The position numbers and the translations under genes are program-made. A DNA stretch of 54,116 nt, taken from the NCBI RefSeq assembly GCF_000757485.1, contig NZ_JPYO01000001.1:1-54116 (forward strand), written 5' to 3'. The notes under the pieces were generated by a model. That model ran no database searches. It saw only the letters and a list, made by a program, of their open reading frames with translations, and was not told the origin of the DNA. The stretch comes from Achromobacter sp. RTa. Its GTDB lineage: Bacteria; Pseudomonadota; Gammaproteobacteria; Burkholderiales; Burkholderiaceae_B. Of the stretch, positions 42,060-50,716 are shown piece after piece (the first letter of the stretch is position 1; each line of letters begins with the position of its first letter).

Positions 42060-42932
42060 TCACACCTTCTTGATCGCGGTCTTGCCGAACAGGCCGGCGG
42101 GTTTGAAGGTCAGGACGAGCAGCAGCAGGACCAGTCCAGGCACGTCTTTGTATCCCGTGGAAAGATAGAAGCCGGTGGTCGTTTCGGCGATGCCCAGGAT
42201 CAGGCCGCCCACCACCACGCCCATGCCGCTGGACAGGCCGCCGATGATGGCGACCGCGAAGGCCTTCAGGCCCAGCACGGCGCCCATGGTGGCGCCGGTC
42301 AGCGTCAGCGGCGCCACCAGCACGCCCGCGAATGCGGCCATCAGCGACGACAGGGCGTATGAAAACGTGATCACCATGCCGGTGTTGATGCCCATGAGGC
42401 CGGCGGCGTCGCGGTCGTTCGAGGTGGCGACGAAGGCCTTGCCGTAGATGGATTTGCGGTTGAATAGCTCGACCAGCAGCATCATGGCCAGCGCGCCGAA
42501 GACCACCAGCAGCTCCATCGGCAGAACGTTGGCGCCCAGCACCTGGATCGGGGCCTCGGGCAGCGGCGAGGGGAAGCGCAGGTCGTCGCGGCCCCAGATG
42601 TTCTCGGCCACGTTCTTGAAGATGATGCCCAGCGCGATGGTGGCCATGATCCAGCCGAATTCCGATCGTGCCTTGATGGCGGGCCTGACGCCGACCCGCT
42701 CGACCAGCGCGCCCTGCGCGAAGCCGAAGATGCAGACGATGGGGATCATTACCCAGTAGTTCACGCCCAGGCCGACCAGCGTGAGGCCGACGAGCGCGCC
42801 GAGCATCAAGGCTTCGCCCTGGCCGAAGTTCAGCGTGCCCGACGTGGCGAAGGTGAGCTGGTATCCGAACGCGATGACGGCATAGATCATGCCCAGCGCG
42901 ATGCCGCTATAGATGAGCTGTAGAAGAATCAT
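42060..42932 (-). CDS. livH: Branched-chain-type ABC transporter permease (LivH-like), second locus
   Basis: A 290-residue permease starting MILLQLIYSGIALGMIYAVI, with FATSGTLNFGQGEALMLGAL as the family NFGQG motif near residue 35. The coupling loop FVATSNDRDAAGLMGINTGM is near 168 and the conserved AVAIIGGLSSGMGVVVGGLI near 228. It continues with a LVLTFKPAGLFGKTAIKKV end. Its stop overlaps or abuts the start of the fused livMG gene (TGA at 42060-42062), so translation is coupled. A 192 bp gap with repeat copy C separates it from the binding-protein gene. Confidence 0.94.
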   Translation of the reverse strand: MILLQLIYSGIALGMIYAVIAFGYQLTFATSGTLNFGQGEALMLGALVGLTLVGLGVNYWVMIPIVCIFGFAQGALVERVGVRPAIKARSEFGWIMATIALGIIFKNVAENIWGRDDLRFPSPLPEAPIQVLGANVLPMELLVVFGALAMMLLVELFNRKSIYGKAFVATSNDRDAAGLMGINTGMVITFSYALSSLMAAFAGVLVAPLTLTGATMGAVLGLKAFAVAIIGGLSSGMGVVVGGLILGIAETTTGFYLSTGYKDVPGLVLLLLVLTFKPAGLFGKTAIKKV

Positions 42933-43038
42933 GGTGTATGTGCGCAGCGCCGGCGTTGCGGTCCAGGCTGCGTGGGTAGAACGCGGTGTTTAGTTGTCCA
43001 GGGCGAAGCGCCACGGTCCGGCAAGGCCGCCCCGGTCC

Positions 43039-43116
43039 GGGCCGCGCGGAGCCGGCTATGCCGGTCCGCTGCGGCGGACCCCTTGGGGGGGAAGCGCCGT
43101 AGGCGCTTCCGGGGAG
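43039..43116. repeat. Dispersed 3'-end hairpin repeat, copy C (after second-locus binding protein)
   Basis: GGGCCGCGCGGAGCCGGC, TAT, GCCGGTCCGC, then CCCCTTGGGGGG and GAAGCGCCGTAGGCGCTTCC, 8 bp after the stop codon of the substrate-binding protein on the minus strand. Same architecture as copies A, B and D. Confidence 0.88.
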
Positions 43117-43124
43117 ACGCTTTT

Positions 43125-44288
43125 CTAGTTGGCCTTGATGACGCGGCCGCCCTTGACTTCGCCGATGACCACTTCCTTGGCGGTGATCGCGTCGTGGTTG
43201 TCGTGGCTGAACGGCTTGTTGTAGGTCATCACCACGCCTTCCACGGGCGTTTGCAGGTTTTCCAGCGCCGCGCGGACCTTCGGGCCGTCGGTCGAGTCGG
43301 CCTGCTTGATGGCGGCCGCCAGCAGCAGGATCGAGTCATAGCCCTGGGCCGCCGATACGGCCGAGTCGATGCGGTCGTTCTTGGGCTTGAACTTGGCCAG
43401 GTAGGCGTCGATGAAGGCCTTGCGCTTGGGCGTGTCCGGATCCTGGATGAAGGTTTGCGGCATGCGCGCGCCTTCGCCGTTGGTGCCGGAGTTGTCGATG
43501 TAGTTCGCCATGGCCAGGGTCCAGCTGCCGACGATCGGCACCTTCCAGCCCAGCTTGGCCATGCCGTTGGCGATCTGCGCCAGTTCGGGGCCGATGCCGT
43601 AGGTCAGCACCGCTTCGGCGCCGGCCGACTTGGCCTTCAGCAGCTGGGCCGTCATGTCGACGTCCTTGATGTTGAATTTTTCAACCGCCACGGGCTTGAT
43701 GCCCTTGGTCGCGAGCGCCTTTTCCAGGTCTTCGCGGCCCAGTTGGCCATAGTTGGTGGAGTCGGCCAGGATCGCGACCTGCTTGTAGCCGCGGCGGGTG
43801 ATGGCTTCCTCGACGATCATCGGCGCCTGGATGCTGTCGTGGGCCGCGTTGCGGAACACGTAGTTGTCCGGATACTCGGGCGCCTTGAACTGGTGCGTGA
43901 TGACGCTGCCGGTGGCGACGTTATTGAACACCGGGATCTTGGCGTCCTGGTAGAAGCGCTGCGAGGCCAGCGCCACGCCGGTGTTGATGTAGCCGACGGT
44001 GGCCGCCACCTGTTCCTTGTTGATCAGCTCCTGGGCGATCTGCACGCCGCGTTCGTTCTTGGCTTCGTCGTCGCGTTCCACCGCGATCAGCTGCCGGCCC
44101 AGCACGCCGCCGTTCTTGTTGATTTCTTCGATGGCCAGGCGCACGCCGTCACGCATGCTGACGCCCATGGAGGACGAACCTCCGGTGTAGGGGCCGGCGA
44201 CGCCGATCTTGATCGGATCGGCTGCGTGGCTTGCGGCCATTGCGGCAAATGCGAGGGTTCCTGCTAGCAGCTTCAAACGAAAATCCAT
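43125..44288 (-). CDS. livK: Branched-chain-type ABC transporter substrate-binding protein, second locus
   Basis: A 387-residue periplasmic binding protein. The signal peptide MDFRLKLLAGTLAFAAMA ends at SHA, with the mature chain beginning ADPIKIGVAGPYTGGSSSMG, typical of amino-acid-type type I binding proteins. Further landmarks: GVRLAIEEINKNGGVLGRQL near 55, VAATVGYINTGVALASQRFY near 100 and VAILADSTNYGQLGREDLEK near 165. The start at 44288 follows GGAGACATTC; the longer frame upstream lacks a signal peptide. It heads the operon with livH, livMG and livF. Ligand: branched-chain or related amino acid is likely but unproven. Confidence 0.92.
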   Translation of the reverse strand: MDFRLKLLAGTLAFAAMAASHAADPIKIGVAGPYTGGSSSMGVSMRDGVRLAIEEINKNGGVLGRQLIAVERDDEAKNERGVQIAQELINKEQVAATVGYINTGVALASQRFYQDAKIPVFNNVATGSVITHQFKAPEYPDNYVFRNAAHDSIQAPMIVEEAITRRGYKQVAILADSTNYGQLGREDLEKALATKGIKPVAVEKFNIKDVDMTAQLLKAKSAGAEAVLTYGIGPELAQIANGMAKLGWKVPIVGSWTLAMANYIDNSGTNGEGARMPQTFIQDPDTPKRKAFIDAYLAKFKPKNDRIDSAVSAAQGYDSILLLAAAIKQADSTDGPKVRAALENLQTPVEGVVMTYNKPFSHDNHDAITAKEVVIGEVKGGRVIKAN

Positions 44289-44597
44289 GAATGTCTCCGT
44301 TGTAATTGGTAGAACTGCGTGGAAAACCAAATGCCTGCGCCACGATGTCGCGGCGCTCTCCTGTGTTGCGTGTCGTGACTGTCTGCCCAATCGCTTACGC
44401 GAATCTGACCCGGCGGGGTTTTTCCGCGTAAATACCTAGTACGGATGCACGGGCTCCCGGTCATGCGCTGCGACGCAGCATGGGATGGAACGAAGGGAAG
44501 GGCGTGCGATGGAGGGCGCTGGGACAGCTGCGTTGGCGCATCCTAGCCAGCGCGGCGGAGGGTTGCGCGGAATTTCATTCCGCCCCTGGCTGGAAAT
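44289..44597. other. Intergenic leader of the second liv operon
   Basis: This 309 bp stretch must carry the promoter of the substrate-binding protein gene. It contains a GGAG ribosome site at the 5' end and an A+T-richer patch (CGTAAATACCTAGTACGG near 44427-44444). I saw no sigma-54 site, clear palindrome or RNA gene. Confidence 0.5.
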
Positions 44598-45536
44598 TTA
44601 TTCCTGGCCGGTCCGCAGCCCGCGTGGCCATTGGGCGGCCTGTTTGCACACCTCTTCCAGCCATAGGGAAAACGCTTGGCGCGCGCCGCCGGGCGGGCGC
44701 GACGTTTCGGTGCACAGGTAATACTGGGATTCGCCAGGAACCTCGATGTCCAGCACGCGCACCAGCTTGCCTTCGTCGAGCCACTCGGCGGCCAGGGTGC
44801 GGCGCGTGAGCGCGATGCCCTGGCCCGCGCGCGCGGCGTCCAGCATCATGCCCAGGTCGACCAGCCATACGCCGCGAGACGGTTCGGGCCAGTCCAGTCC
44901 GGCCGCGTCCAGCCAGGGCCGCCAGGGTTCCATCGGGCAGCGCAACAGTTGCGCCCGCGCCAGGTCCGCGGGCCGGCGGAAGGGGCCGTGCGCGTCCCGG
45001 TAGCCGGGCGCGCAGACCGCGAACGCCGGATCGCAAGTGAGAGGGCGGGTGTGCAGTCCGGGGTACTTGCCGCTGCCGAAACGGATCCAGACGTCCGCGT
45101 TCGGCGGCATGATGTCCAGGTAGGGGATGGACAGCATGATCTCCAGTTCCACGCCGGGATGGGCGGCGGTGAAGCTGGGCAGGTAAGGGATGAGGACCTG
45201 CCGGGCGAAGGTCGGCGTGGAAACCACGCGCAGCGGTTCCGGCTTGGGTTCGCGGCGCTTGTGCAGCGAGGCGTCGGACAGCAGGTCCAGCGCGGTGCGC
45301 ACCTGTTCCAGGTATTCGCGCCCCGCCGAGCTGAGTGTCGCGCCCCGGCTGCTGCGGATGAAGAGGGAGACGTCCAGCAAGGCCTCCAGCGCCGCGATGC
45401 GCTTGCCGATGGCGCTGGCCGTGACGAAGAGTTCTTCGCTGGCCCGTTCGAAAGAGCCCAGGCGGGCGGCCGCCTCGAACGCCTGGATGGCGGCGAGCGG
45501 CGGCAGGCGCACGTCTTTGGGGGAAGGTCCGCGCAT
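44598..45536 (-). CDS. LysR family transcriptional regulator (GcvA-like)
   Basis: A 312-residue LysR regulator. The helix-turn-helix lies in PPLAAIQAFEAAARLGSFERASEELFVTASAIGKRIAALE (residues about 12-52, read in parts), followed by the linker helix and a type 2 periplasmic-fold effector domain beginning EPLRVVSTPTFARQVLIPYL near 100. GRIRFG-type GcvA sequence is represented by DVWIRFGSGKYPGLHTRPL near 155. It is on the same strand as the downstream liv operon and lies 309 bp upstream of it, so regulation of that transporter is possible but unproven. Confidence 0.9.
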   Translation of the reverse strand: MRGPSPKDVRLPPLAAIQAFEAAARLGSFERASEELFVTASAIGKRIAALEALLDVSLFIRSSRGATLSSAGREYLEQVRTALDLLSDASLHKRREPKPEPLRVVSTPTFARQVLIPYLPSFTAAHPGVELEIMLSIPYLDIMPPNADVWIRFGSGKYPGLHTRPLTCDPAFAVCAPGYRDAHGPFRRPADLARAQLLRCPMEPWRPWLDAAGLDWPEPSRGVWLVDLGMMLDAARAGQGIALTRRTLAAEWLDEGKLVRVLDIEVPGESQYYLCTETSRPPGGARQAFSLWLEEVCKQAAQWPRGLRTGQE

Positions 45537-45588
45537 GATCGTCTGGCGGGCCGGCGATGCGCCCGACGAAATAGTGGCTAAGGGCCGA

Positions 45589-45784
45589 TTATAAGGACGG
45601 CGGCTCCAGCCCTTCGCCGTACTGCCTGAGCACCTGGGAGATCGCCACCCGATACCCGTTCAGCCAGCGCGATTGCGCGGCCTTCGCCTGGAGGTGCGCG
45701 GGGGTGCCGGATGATGACGGGACTCCGGCAGGGGCGGCGGGGGGCGGCTGCGGAAAGGTCCGCGACGCCGCCTTGCCTATGTGT
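45589..45784 (-). other. Open frame without a start codon (possible gene remnant)
   Basis: In the 248 bp gap between argO and the LysR gene, the minus strand keeps an open frame ending at TAA (45589-45591). Its last part reads QAKAAQSRWLNGYRVAISQV and then RQYGEGLEPPSL, which looks protein-like (amphipathic helix), but no ATG, GTG or TTG start lies in it. I do not recognise it. It may be a decayed gene end or chance in high G+C DNA. Confidence 0.2.
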
Positions 45785-46417
45785 TCATACGCCCTTCAGC
45801 GCCAGGCTGACAGCCAGGGCGGCCATGACCACTGCGATGACGCCGTCCAGCACTCGCCACGCGGAAGCGCTGGCGAAGAATGGCGCGAACAGGCGCGAGC
45901 CGATTCCAAGCACGGCCAGCCACAGCAGGCTGGCCGTGAGCGCGCCGGCGGCGAATGCCATGCGGGCGTCCTCGAAGCCATGCGCCAGCGAGCCGACCAC
46001 CACCATGTCCAGCCAGAAGTGCGGGTTCAGCAGCGAGAAGCCCAGCGCGCCCAGCATGGCGGCGCGGCGCGAGGGGACGACGTTGCGCGCGGCGGCCAAG
46101 CCGCCCGTGGCGGTCCAGGCGCGGCGGGCCGATTGCACGGCGTACCAGGACAGGAAGGCGACCCCGAACCACAGCACGGCGGTGGTGAGCCAGGGGAACC
46201 AGGAAGTCAGGGCTTGCAGGCCCGAGACGCTGGCGAAGATGAAGACGGCGTCGATCAACGCGCAGATCGCGACCACGCTGAGAAGATGCGCGCGCATCAG
46301 CCCCTGGCGCAGGATGAACGCGCTCTGCGCGCCCACGACGGCGAACAGGCCCAGCCCGGTGGCCGTTCCGCTGGCCCAGGCAGTGAGAAAGAGGGGGGAT
46401 GACAACGTGGCGAACAT
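45785..46417 (-). CDS. argO: LysE/ArgO family basic amino-acid exporter
   Basis: A 210-residue inner-membrane exporter with about six helices. The family start GTATGLGLFAVVGAQSAFILRQGLMRAHL contains the GAQ(N/S)AF motif near residue 27, and GFSLLNPHFWLDMVVVGSLA contains the LNPH(V/F)xLD motif near 140. It exports arginine and/or lysine and related toxic analogues such as canavanine. The ATG at 46417 was chosen since the sequence before it is not hydrophobic. It is divergent from the ArgP-type LysR gene, the classical ArgP-ArgO arrangement (LysG-LysE in Corynebacterium). Confidence 0.92.
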   Translation of the reverse strand: MFATLSSPLFLTAWASGTATGLGLFAVVGAQSAFILRQGLMRAHLLSVVAICALIDAVFIFASVSGLQALTSWFPWLTTAVLWFGVAFLSWYAVQSARRAWTATGGLAAARNVVPSRRAAMLGALGFSLLNPHFWLDMVVVGSLAHGFEDARMAFAAGALTASLLWLAVLGIGSRLFAPFFASASAWRVLDGVIAVVMAALAVSLALKGV

Positions 46418-46522
46418 GACCTGCACCTGTGCTGCAACGCCTGTGGCGGCGCTTTTATGACAACGCCGGGCGCTGTGGGCGCTCCGGCAACAAGCCATTT
46501 TCCCTTGCGGTCGATCTGAAAT

Positions 46523-46560
46523 AAAGCTAATTTTCCTTCACTATCTTAAGCAAAGCTAAT
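46523..46560. promoter_or_regulatory. Divergent argO/argP promoter region with paired AAAGCTAAT direct repeats
   Basis: AAAGCTAAT occurs at 46523-46531 and 46552-46560, 29 bp apart (nearly three helical turns), in an A+T-rich patch of the 146 bp divergent gap. The second copy ends 3 bp before the argP start. Such spacing suits a LysR-type tetramer. ArgP binding is inferred. Confidence 0.5.
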
Positions 46561-46563
46561 CTT

Positions 46564-47463
46564 ATGAAATTGGATCATGGCAATCTGCGGGCCTTGGCTG
46601 CGGTGGTGCGGGAAGGCAGCTTCGAGCGGGCGGCGCTGTCGCTTAACGTGACGCCGTCCGCCGTGTCGCAGCGGATCAAGGCCCTGGAAGACCGGATGGG
46701 CCGCTTGCTGGTGCAGCGCACGGTGCCGGCGGTGGCCACCTCCGATGGCCAGGTGTTGGTCCGGCTGGCCGAGCAGACGGCGCTGCTGGAGCACGACGCC
46801 CTCAACCGGCTGGGGGTGGCGGACGACGACGTGCCCTACGCCAGCATTCCGGTGGCGGTCAATCACGACAGCCTGGAAACCTGGTTCGTGGACGCGGCCG
46901 TGCAGTTTTCGGCGCGCACCCGGGCTACGCTGGACATGCAGTCGGAAGACCAGGACCATACCGCGGCCCTGTTGCGCAACGGATCGGTCCTGGGCGCCGT
47001 GACCGCGCTGGCGGAGCCGGTCCAGGGCTGCCGCATCCACGCGCTGGGCAGCATGCGTTACGTGGCGACGTGCACGCCCGCGTTCCACAAGCGCCACTTC
47101 TCGCAAGGCGTGAACGCGCAGACGCTGGCGCAGGCGCCAGTGCTGGTGTTCAACCGCAAGGACGCCCTGCAGGCCCGTTTCGCGCATAAGATTTCGGACC
47201 CCGTGCCCTGGCAGCCGCCGGTCTGGTGGGTGCCGTCCACGCGGGCGTTCGTGCAGGCCACGCTGGGCGGGCTGGGCTGGACCATGAATCCCCTGCCGTT
47301 GGTGCAGGAGCACCTTGATGCAGGTCAGCTGATGCTGCTTCGCGGGCGCGCCTGGGAGGATGTGCCGCTGTATTGGCAGCATTGGCGGGTAAACTCCGAA
47401 GCGATGGAAGCCCTGACCGCTTCGGTTCTGTCAGCCGCCCGCAGCCTGGTCCGGCGGCGTTAA
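46564..47463 (+). CDS. argP: ArgP (IciA/LysG)-type LysR regulator of amino-acid export
   Basis: A 299-residue LysR protein of the ArgP/LysG group. The N-terminal winged helix begins MKLDHGNLRALAAVVREGSF with the helix-turn-helix ALSLNVTPSAVSQRIKALED and the RMGRLLVQRTVPAVATSDGQ segment, all diagnostic of ArgP. The effector domain holds PVAVNHDSLETWFVDAAVQF near 100 and GSMRYVATCTPAFHKRHF near 170. ArgP senses lysine or arginine and activates argO. It is divergent from argO and is followed after 19 bp by the copper chaperone gene. Confidence 0.94.
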   Translation: MKLDHGNLRALAAVVREGSFERAALSLNVTPSAVSQRIKALEDRMGRLLVQRTVPAVATSDGQVLVRLAEQTALLEHDALNRLGVADDDVPYASIPVAVNHDSLETWFVDAAVQFSARTRATLDMQSEDQDHTAALLRNGSVLGAVTALAEPVQGCRIHALGSMRYVATCTPAFHKRHFSQGVNAQTLAQAPVLVFNRKDALQARFAHKISDPVPWQPPVWWVPSTRAFVQATLGGLGWTMNPLPLVQEHLDAGQLMLLRGRAWEDVPLYWQHWRVNSEAMEALTASVLSAARSLVRRR

Positions 47464-47482
47464 CCCCTTAGGAGAACAACCC

Positions 47483-47983
47483 ATGAACATCCGCAAGTTC
47501 GCTGTCATTGCCGCCTTGGGCCTGTGCACGGCCGGTACGGCTTGGGCGAAGGACTACAAGGTTGGCCAGATCGAAGTCGACGATCTCTGGGTGCGCGCTT
47601 CCGCGCCCGGCCAGTCCAATGGCGCGGGGTATATGGATATCGATAACGACGCCAAGGCCGAGGATCGCCTGCTGTCCGTCACGTCGGACGCCGCCGAGCG
47701 CGTTGAACTGCATACGGTGCAGACCGAGAATGGTGTGTCGAAGATGCGCCAGGTGGAAGGCGGCATCGCCTTGCCGGCCGACACCGAGGTCAAGCTGAGC
47801 CCGGGCGGCTACCACGTCATGTTCATCAAGCTGAAGGCCCCGTTCGCCGAAGGCGGCACGGTCCCGGCCACGCTGAAGTTCGAAAAAGCCGGCGAGGTCG
47901 CCGTGCAATTCAAGGTCAAACCGGCCTCGCACAATCCCGGCATGGACCACGGCGGCATGAACCACGGCGCGATGAAGCACTAG
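47483..47983 (+). CDS. Periplasmic copper chaperone PCu(A)C family protein
   Basis: A 166-residue exported protein. Signal peptide MNIRKFAVIAALGLCTAGTAWA, cut before KDYKVGQIEVDDLWVRASAP. The Cu(I) motif follows: His and Met in VELHTVQTENGVSKMRQVEGG and the later LSPGGYHVMFIKL, matching H-x10-M-x21-H-x-M closely. The C-terminus HNPGMDHGGMNHGAMKH is a Met/His-rich metal-binding tail. PCu(A)C proteins deliver copper to cytochrome oxidase CuA sites. A good AGGAGAACAACCC ribosome site supports the start. It is unusual in not being next to Sco or oxidase genes; it follows argP by 19 bp. Confidence 0.93.
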   Translation: MNIRKFAVIAALGLCTAGTAWAKDYKVGQIEVDDLWVRASAPGQSNGAGYMDIDNDAKAEDRLLSVTSDAAERVELHTVQTENGVSKMRQVEGGIALPADTEVKLSPGGYHVMFIKLKAPFAEGGTVPATLKFEKAGEVAVQFKVKPASHNPGMDHGGMNHGAMKH

Positions 47984-48016
47984 GCTGCCGCGGCGCTGTC
48001 GGCGTTGTCGGGTGGA

Positions 48017-48074
48017 GTCTGACACCCAGGGCACGTCCATGCACGCTGAAGCCCGTCTCACATGGGTGTCAGAC
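48017..48074. repeat. Short relative of the GTGTCTGACACC inverted repeat
   Basis: Arms GTCTGACACCCA (48017-48028) and TGGGTGTCAGAC (48063-48074) are 12 bp perfect, with CGTCTCACATGGG echoing the longer element at 39206-39374. It lies between the convergent ends of the copper chaperone gene and gdhA. Confidence 0.85.
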
Positions 48075-48142
48075 ACCTGGATACCCCGCTAGATCGCCCG
48101 CTTTGACGGGCATCTACCCACGAGGCAAGCCCTGCCCCAATC

Positions 48143-48222
48143 GGGGCCGCGCGGAGCCGGGCTCTGCCGGTCCGCAGCGGCGCCCCCCTGGGGGGGAAGC
48201 GCCTCCGGCGCTTCGGGGGGGG
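48143..48222. repeat. Dispersed 3'-end hairpin repeat, copy D (after gdhA)
   Basis: GGGGCCGCGCGGAGCCGG, GCTCT, GCCGGTCCGC, then CCCCCCTGGGGGGG and AAGCGCCTCCGGCGCTT, immediately after the gdhA stop on the minus strand. Fourth copy of the block seen after livK, livM and the second binding-protein gene. Confidence 0.88.
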
Positions 48223-48223
48223 A

Positions 48224-49570
<1,347 letters not shown>

Positions 49571-49640
49571 GATCTCCTCGGGGGTGCTTCGAATAGGTGC
49601 GGACTGCGCCGGACTGGGGCGCAAAAACACGGTTTTGGTG

Positions 49641-49669
49641 CAATTCCGCACCTGTATGGTGCGGAATTG
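49641..49669. promoter_or_regulatory. NtrC-type palindrome over the gdhA promoter
   Basis: CAATTCCGCACC, TGTAT, GGTGCGGAATTG: perfect 12 bp arms around the NtrC core GCACC-N5-GGTGC. On the minus strand a TACAAT -10 box (49666-49671) overlaps its upstream edge; TTGCGC (49691-49696), spacing 19, is a possible but suboptimal -35. A bound dimer would cover the start region, so repression is the likelier role. NtrC represses gdhA in Pseudomonas putida. A half-site TTGGTGC precedes the palindrome on the plus strand (49635-49641). A terminator reading is unlikely because it lies upstream of gdhA. Confidence 0.65.
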
Positions 49670-49747
49670 TAGGGCTAAATTGTTGCCCTGCGCAAAGACG
49701 GAAAGTGCGCCATGGCCTTGATATCAAAGCTCTTTTTTTGCGTCAAT

Positions 49748-49964
49748 AATTGGGGTCATATTAACGGGGAATATGCTGGATCCGGATGGAAAAAAGGCGG
49801 ATTCCAGCGAACTCGCTTGAATTTCCTGGGGAAAATAATACGTCCCCAATTTATATCGGCGGAGATTCAAGGGGCTGGGAGCGAAGGCTGGCGTGGAAAG
49901 GCGGCCTTTGGAGGCCGGTTTGGCATCGGTCGGGCCGATAGTCCGCTTTTATGTGTCCCCAATT
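49748..49964. repeat. AATTGGGG-motif cluster (possible REP/RAYT-type or IS remnant) in the gdhA-lysE gap
   Basis: Within the 428 bp gap, AATTGGGGTCATATTA (49748-49763) faces two inverted relatives: GTCCCCAATT inside 49828-49852 (with GGGGAAAATAATAC on its left) and TTATGTGTCCCCAATT (49949-49964). The A+T-rich motif in G-rich flanks resembles sequences around REP-associated transposases. No transposase gene is present. An open frame at 49712-49966 crosses the motifs but has no family features. The rest of the gap holds the gdhA promoter region and nothing else that I recognise. Confidence 0.5.
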
Positions 49965-49998
49965 AAATATTTGAGGAAAGTCACGCGCCGGCAACACT

Positions 49999-50610
49999 TC
50001 ATACCTGCGCAACCGCCAGCGCGCCGCCCAGCGCCATCAGAATGGCGCCCACCGCACGGTCGGCCGTTCTTTGATGGTCCAGCAGCGCCCGGCGCAGAAG
50101 CGCCGAGGAAATGGACCATGCGACGATGCTGAACCAGGTCCAATGCGCCAGCGACATGAACAGTCCATAGCCGAATTGCCGGCCCAGGGACGTGCCGGGA
50201 GACACCAGCTGCGTGTAGGTGCTGACCACGAACAGGGTGGTCTTGGGGTTGAGGGCGTTCGTCAAGAAACCGCTGTATAGCGACTGCCATCCGGAGACCG
50301 CCGGGCGGTCGGACAGATCGCGGTCGACTTGCGAGCGGTTGAAGAAGGTTTTCCACCCCATGTAGACCAGGTAGCAAGCGCCCGCCAGCTTGATGCCCTG
50401 CAGCACGGATTGCGCATAGTGCGCGAGCAGGCTCACGCCGAACATCGTATAGAACACGTGCACCTGGACGCCGAGCGCGATGCCGGCGGCGCAAACCAGG
50501 CCGGTGCGCCGGCCGAACAGATAGCTATAGCGCGTGACCATGGCGAAATCCGGTCCCGGGCTGATGACGGCAAGAACGGTGATGAGGGCGACGGCAATCA
50601 GTTCGGTCAT
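49999..50610 (-). CDS. LysE/RhtB family amino-acid exporter
   Basis: A 203-residue translocator with about six helices. MTELIAVALITVLAVISPGP contains the family's early ISPGPD motif (residues about 16-21), then VTRYSYLFGRRTGLVCAAGI and GIKLAGACYLVYMGWKTFF near 65. FLTNALNPKTTLFVVSTYTQ near 115 is the conserved N-P-K loop of the RhtB branch. It likely exports homoserine, threonine, leucine or similar amino acids. The ATG at 50610 starts before the first helix. It is divergent from a LysR gene that probably controls it. Confidence 0.92.
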   Translation of the reverse strand: MTELIAVALITVLAVISPGPDFAMVTRYSYLFGRRTGLVCAAGIALGVQVHVFYTMFGVSLLAHYAQSVLQGIKLAGACYLVYMGWKTFFNRSQVDRDLSDRPAVSGWQSLYSGFLTNALNPKTTLFVVSTYTQLVSPGTSLGRQFGYGLFMSLAHWTWFSIVAWSISSALLRRALLDHQRTADRAVGAILMALGGALAVAQV

Positions 50611-50716
50611 GGCCAGGCAGGAGTGCGTAGAGGGGAACGGCATTGTGTGCTGCTGGCGCGTGTCGGAAAAACGATTTTTAATGCCGGGTATCCGTCAGAA
50701 AAAATCACTGATCGTC

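Noticed and set aside
44289..44597. Sigma-54 promoter for the second liv operon
   Set aside because: No TGGCAC-N5-TTGC-like pair was found on the relevant strand.
49712..49966. 84-codon plus-strand open frame in the gdhA-lysE gap
   Set aside because: It crosses repeated AATTGGGG motifs and has no domain or ribosome site; treated as repeat DNA.
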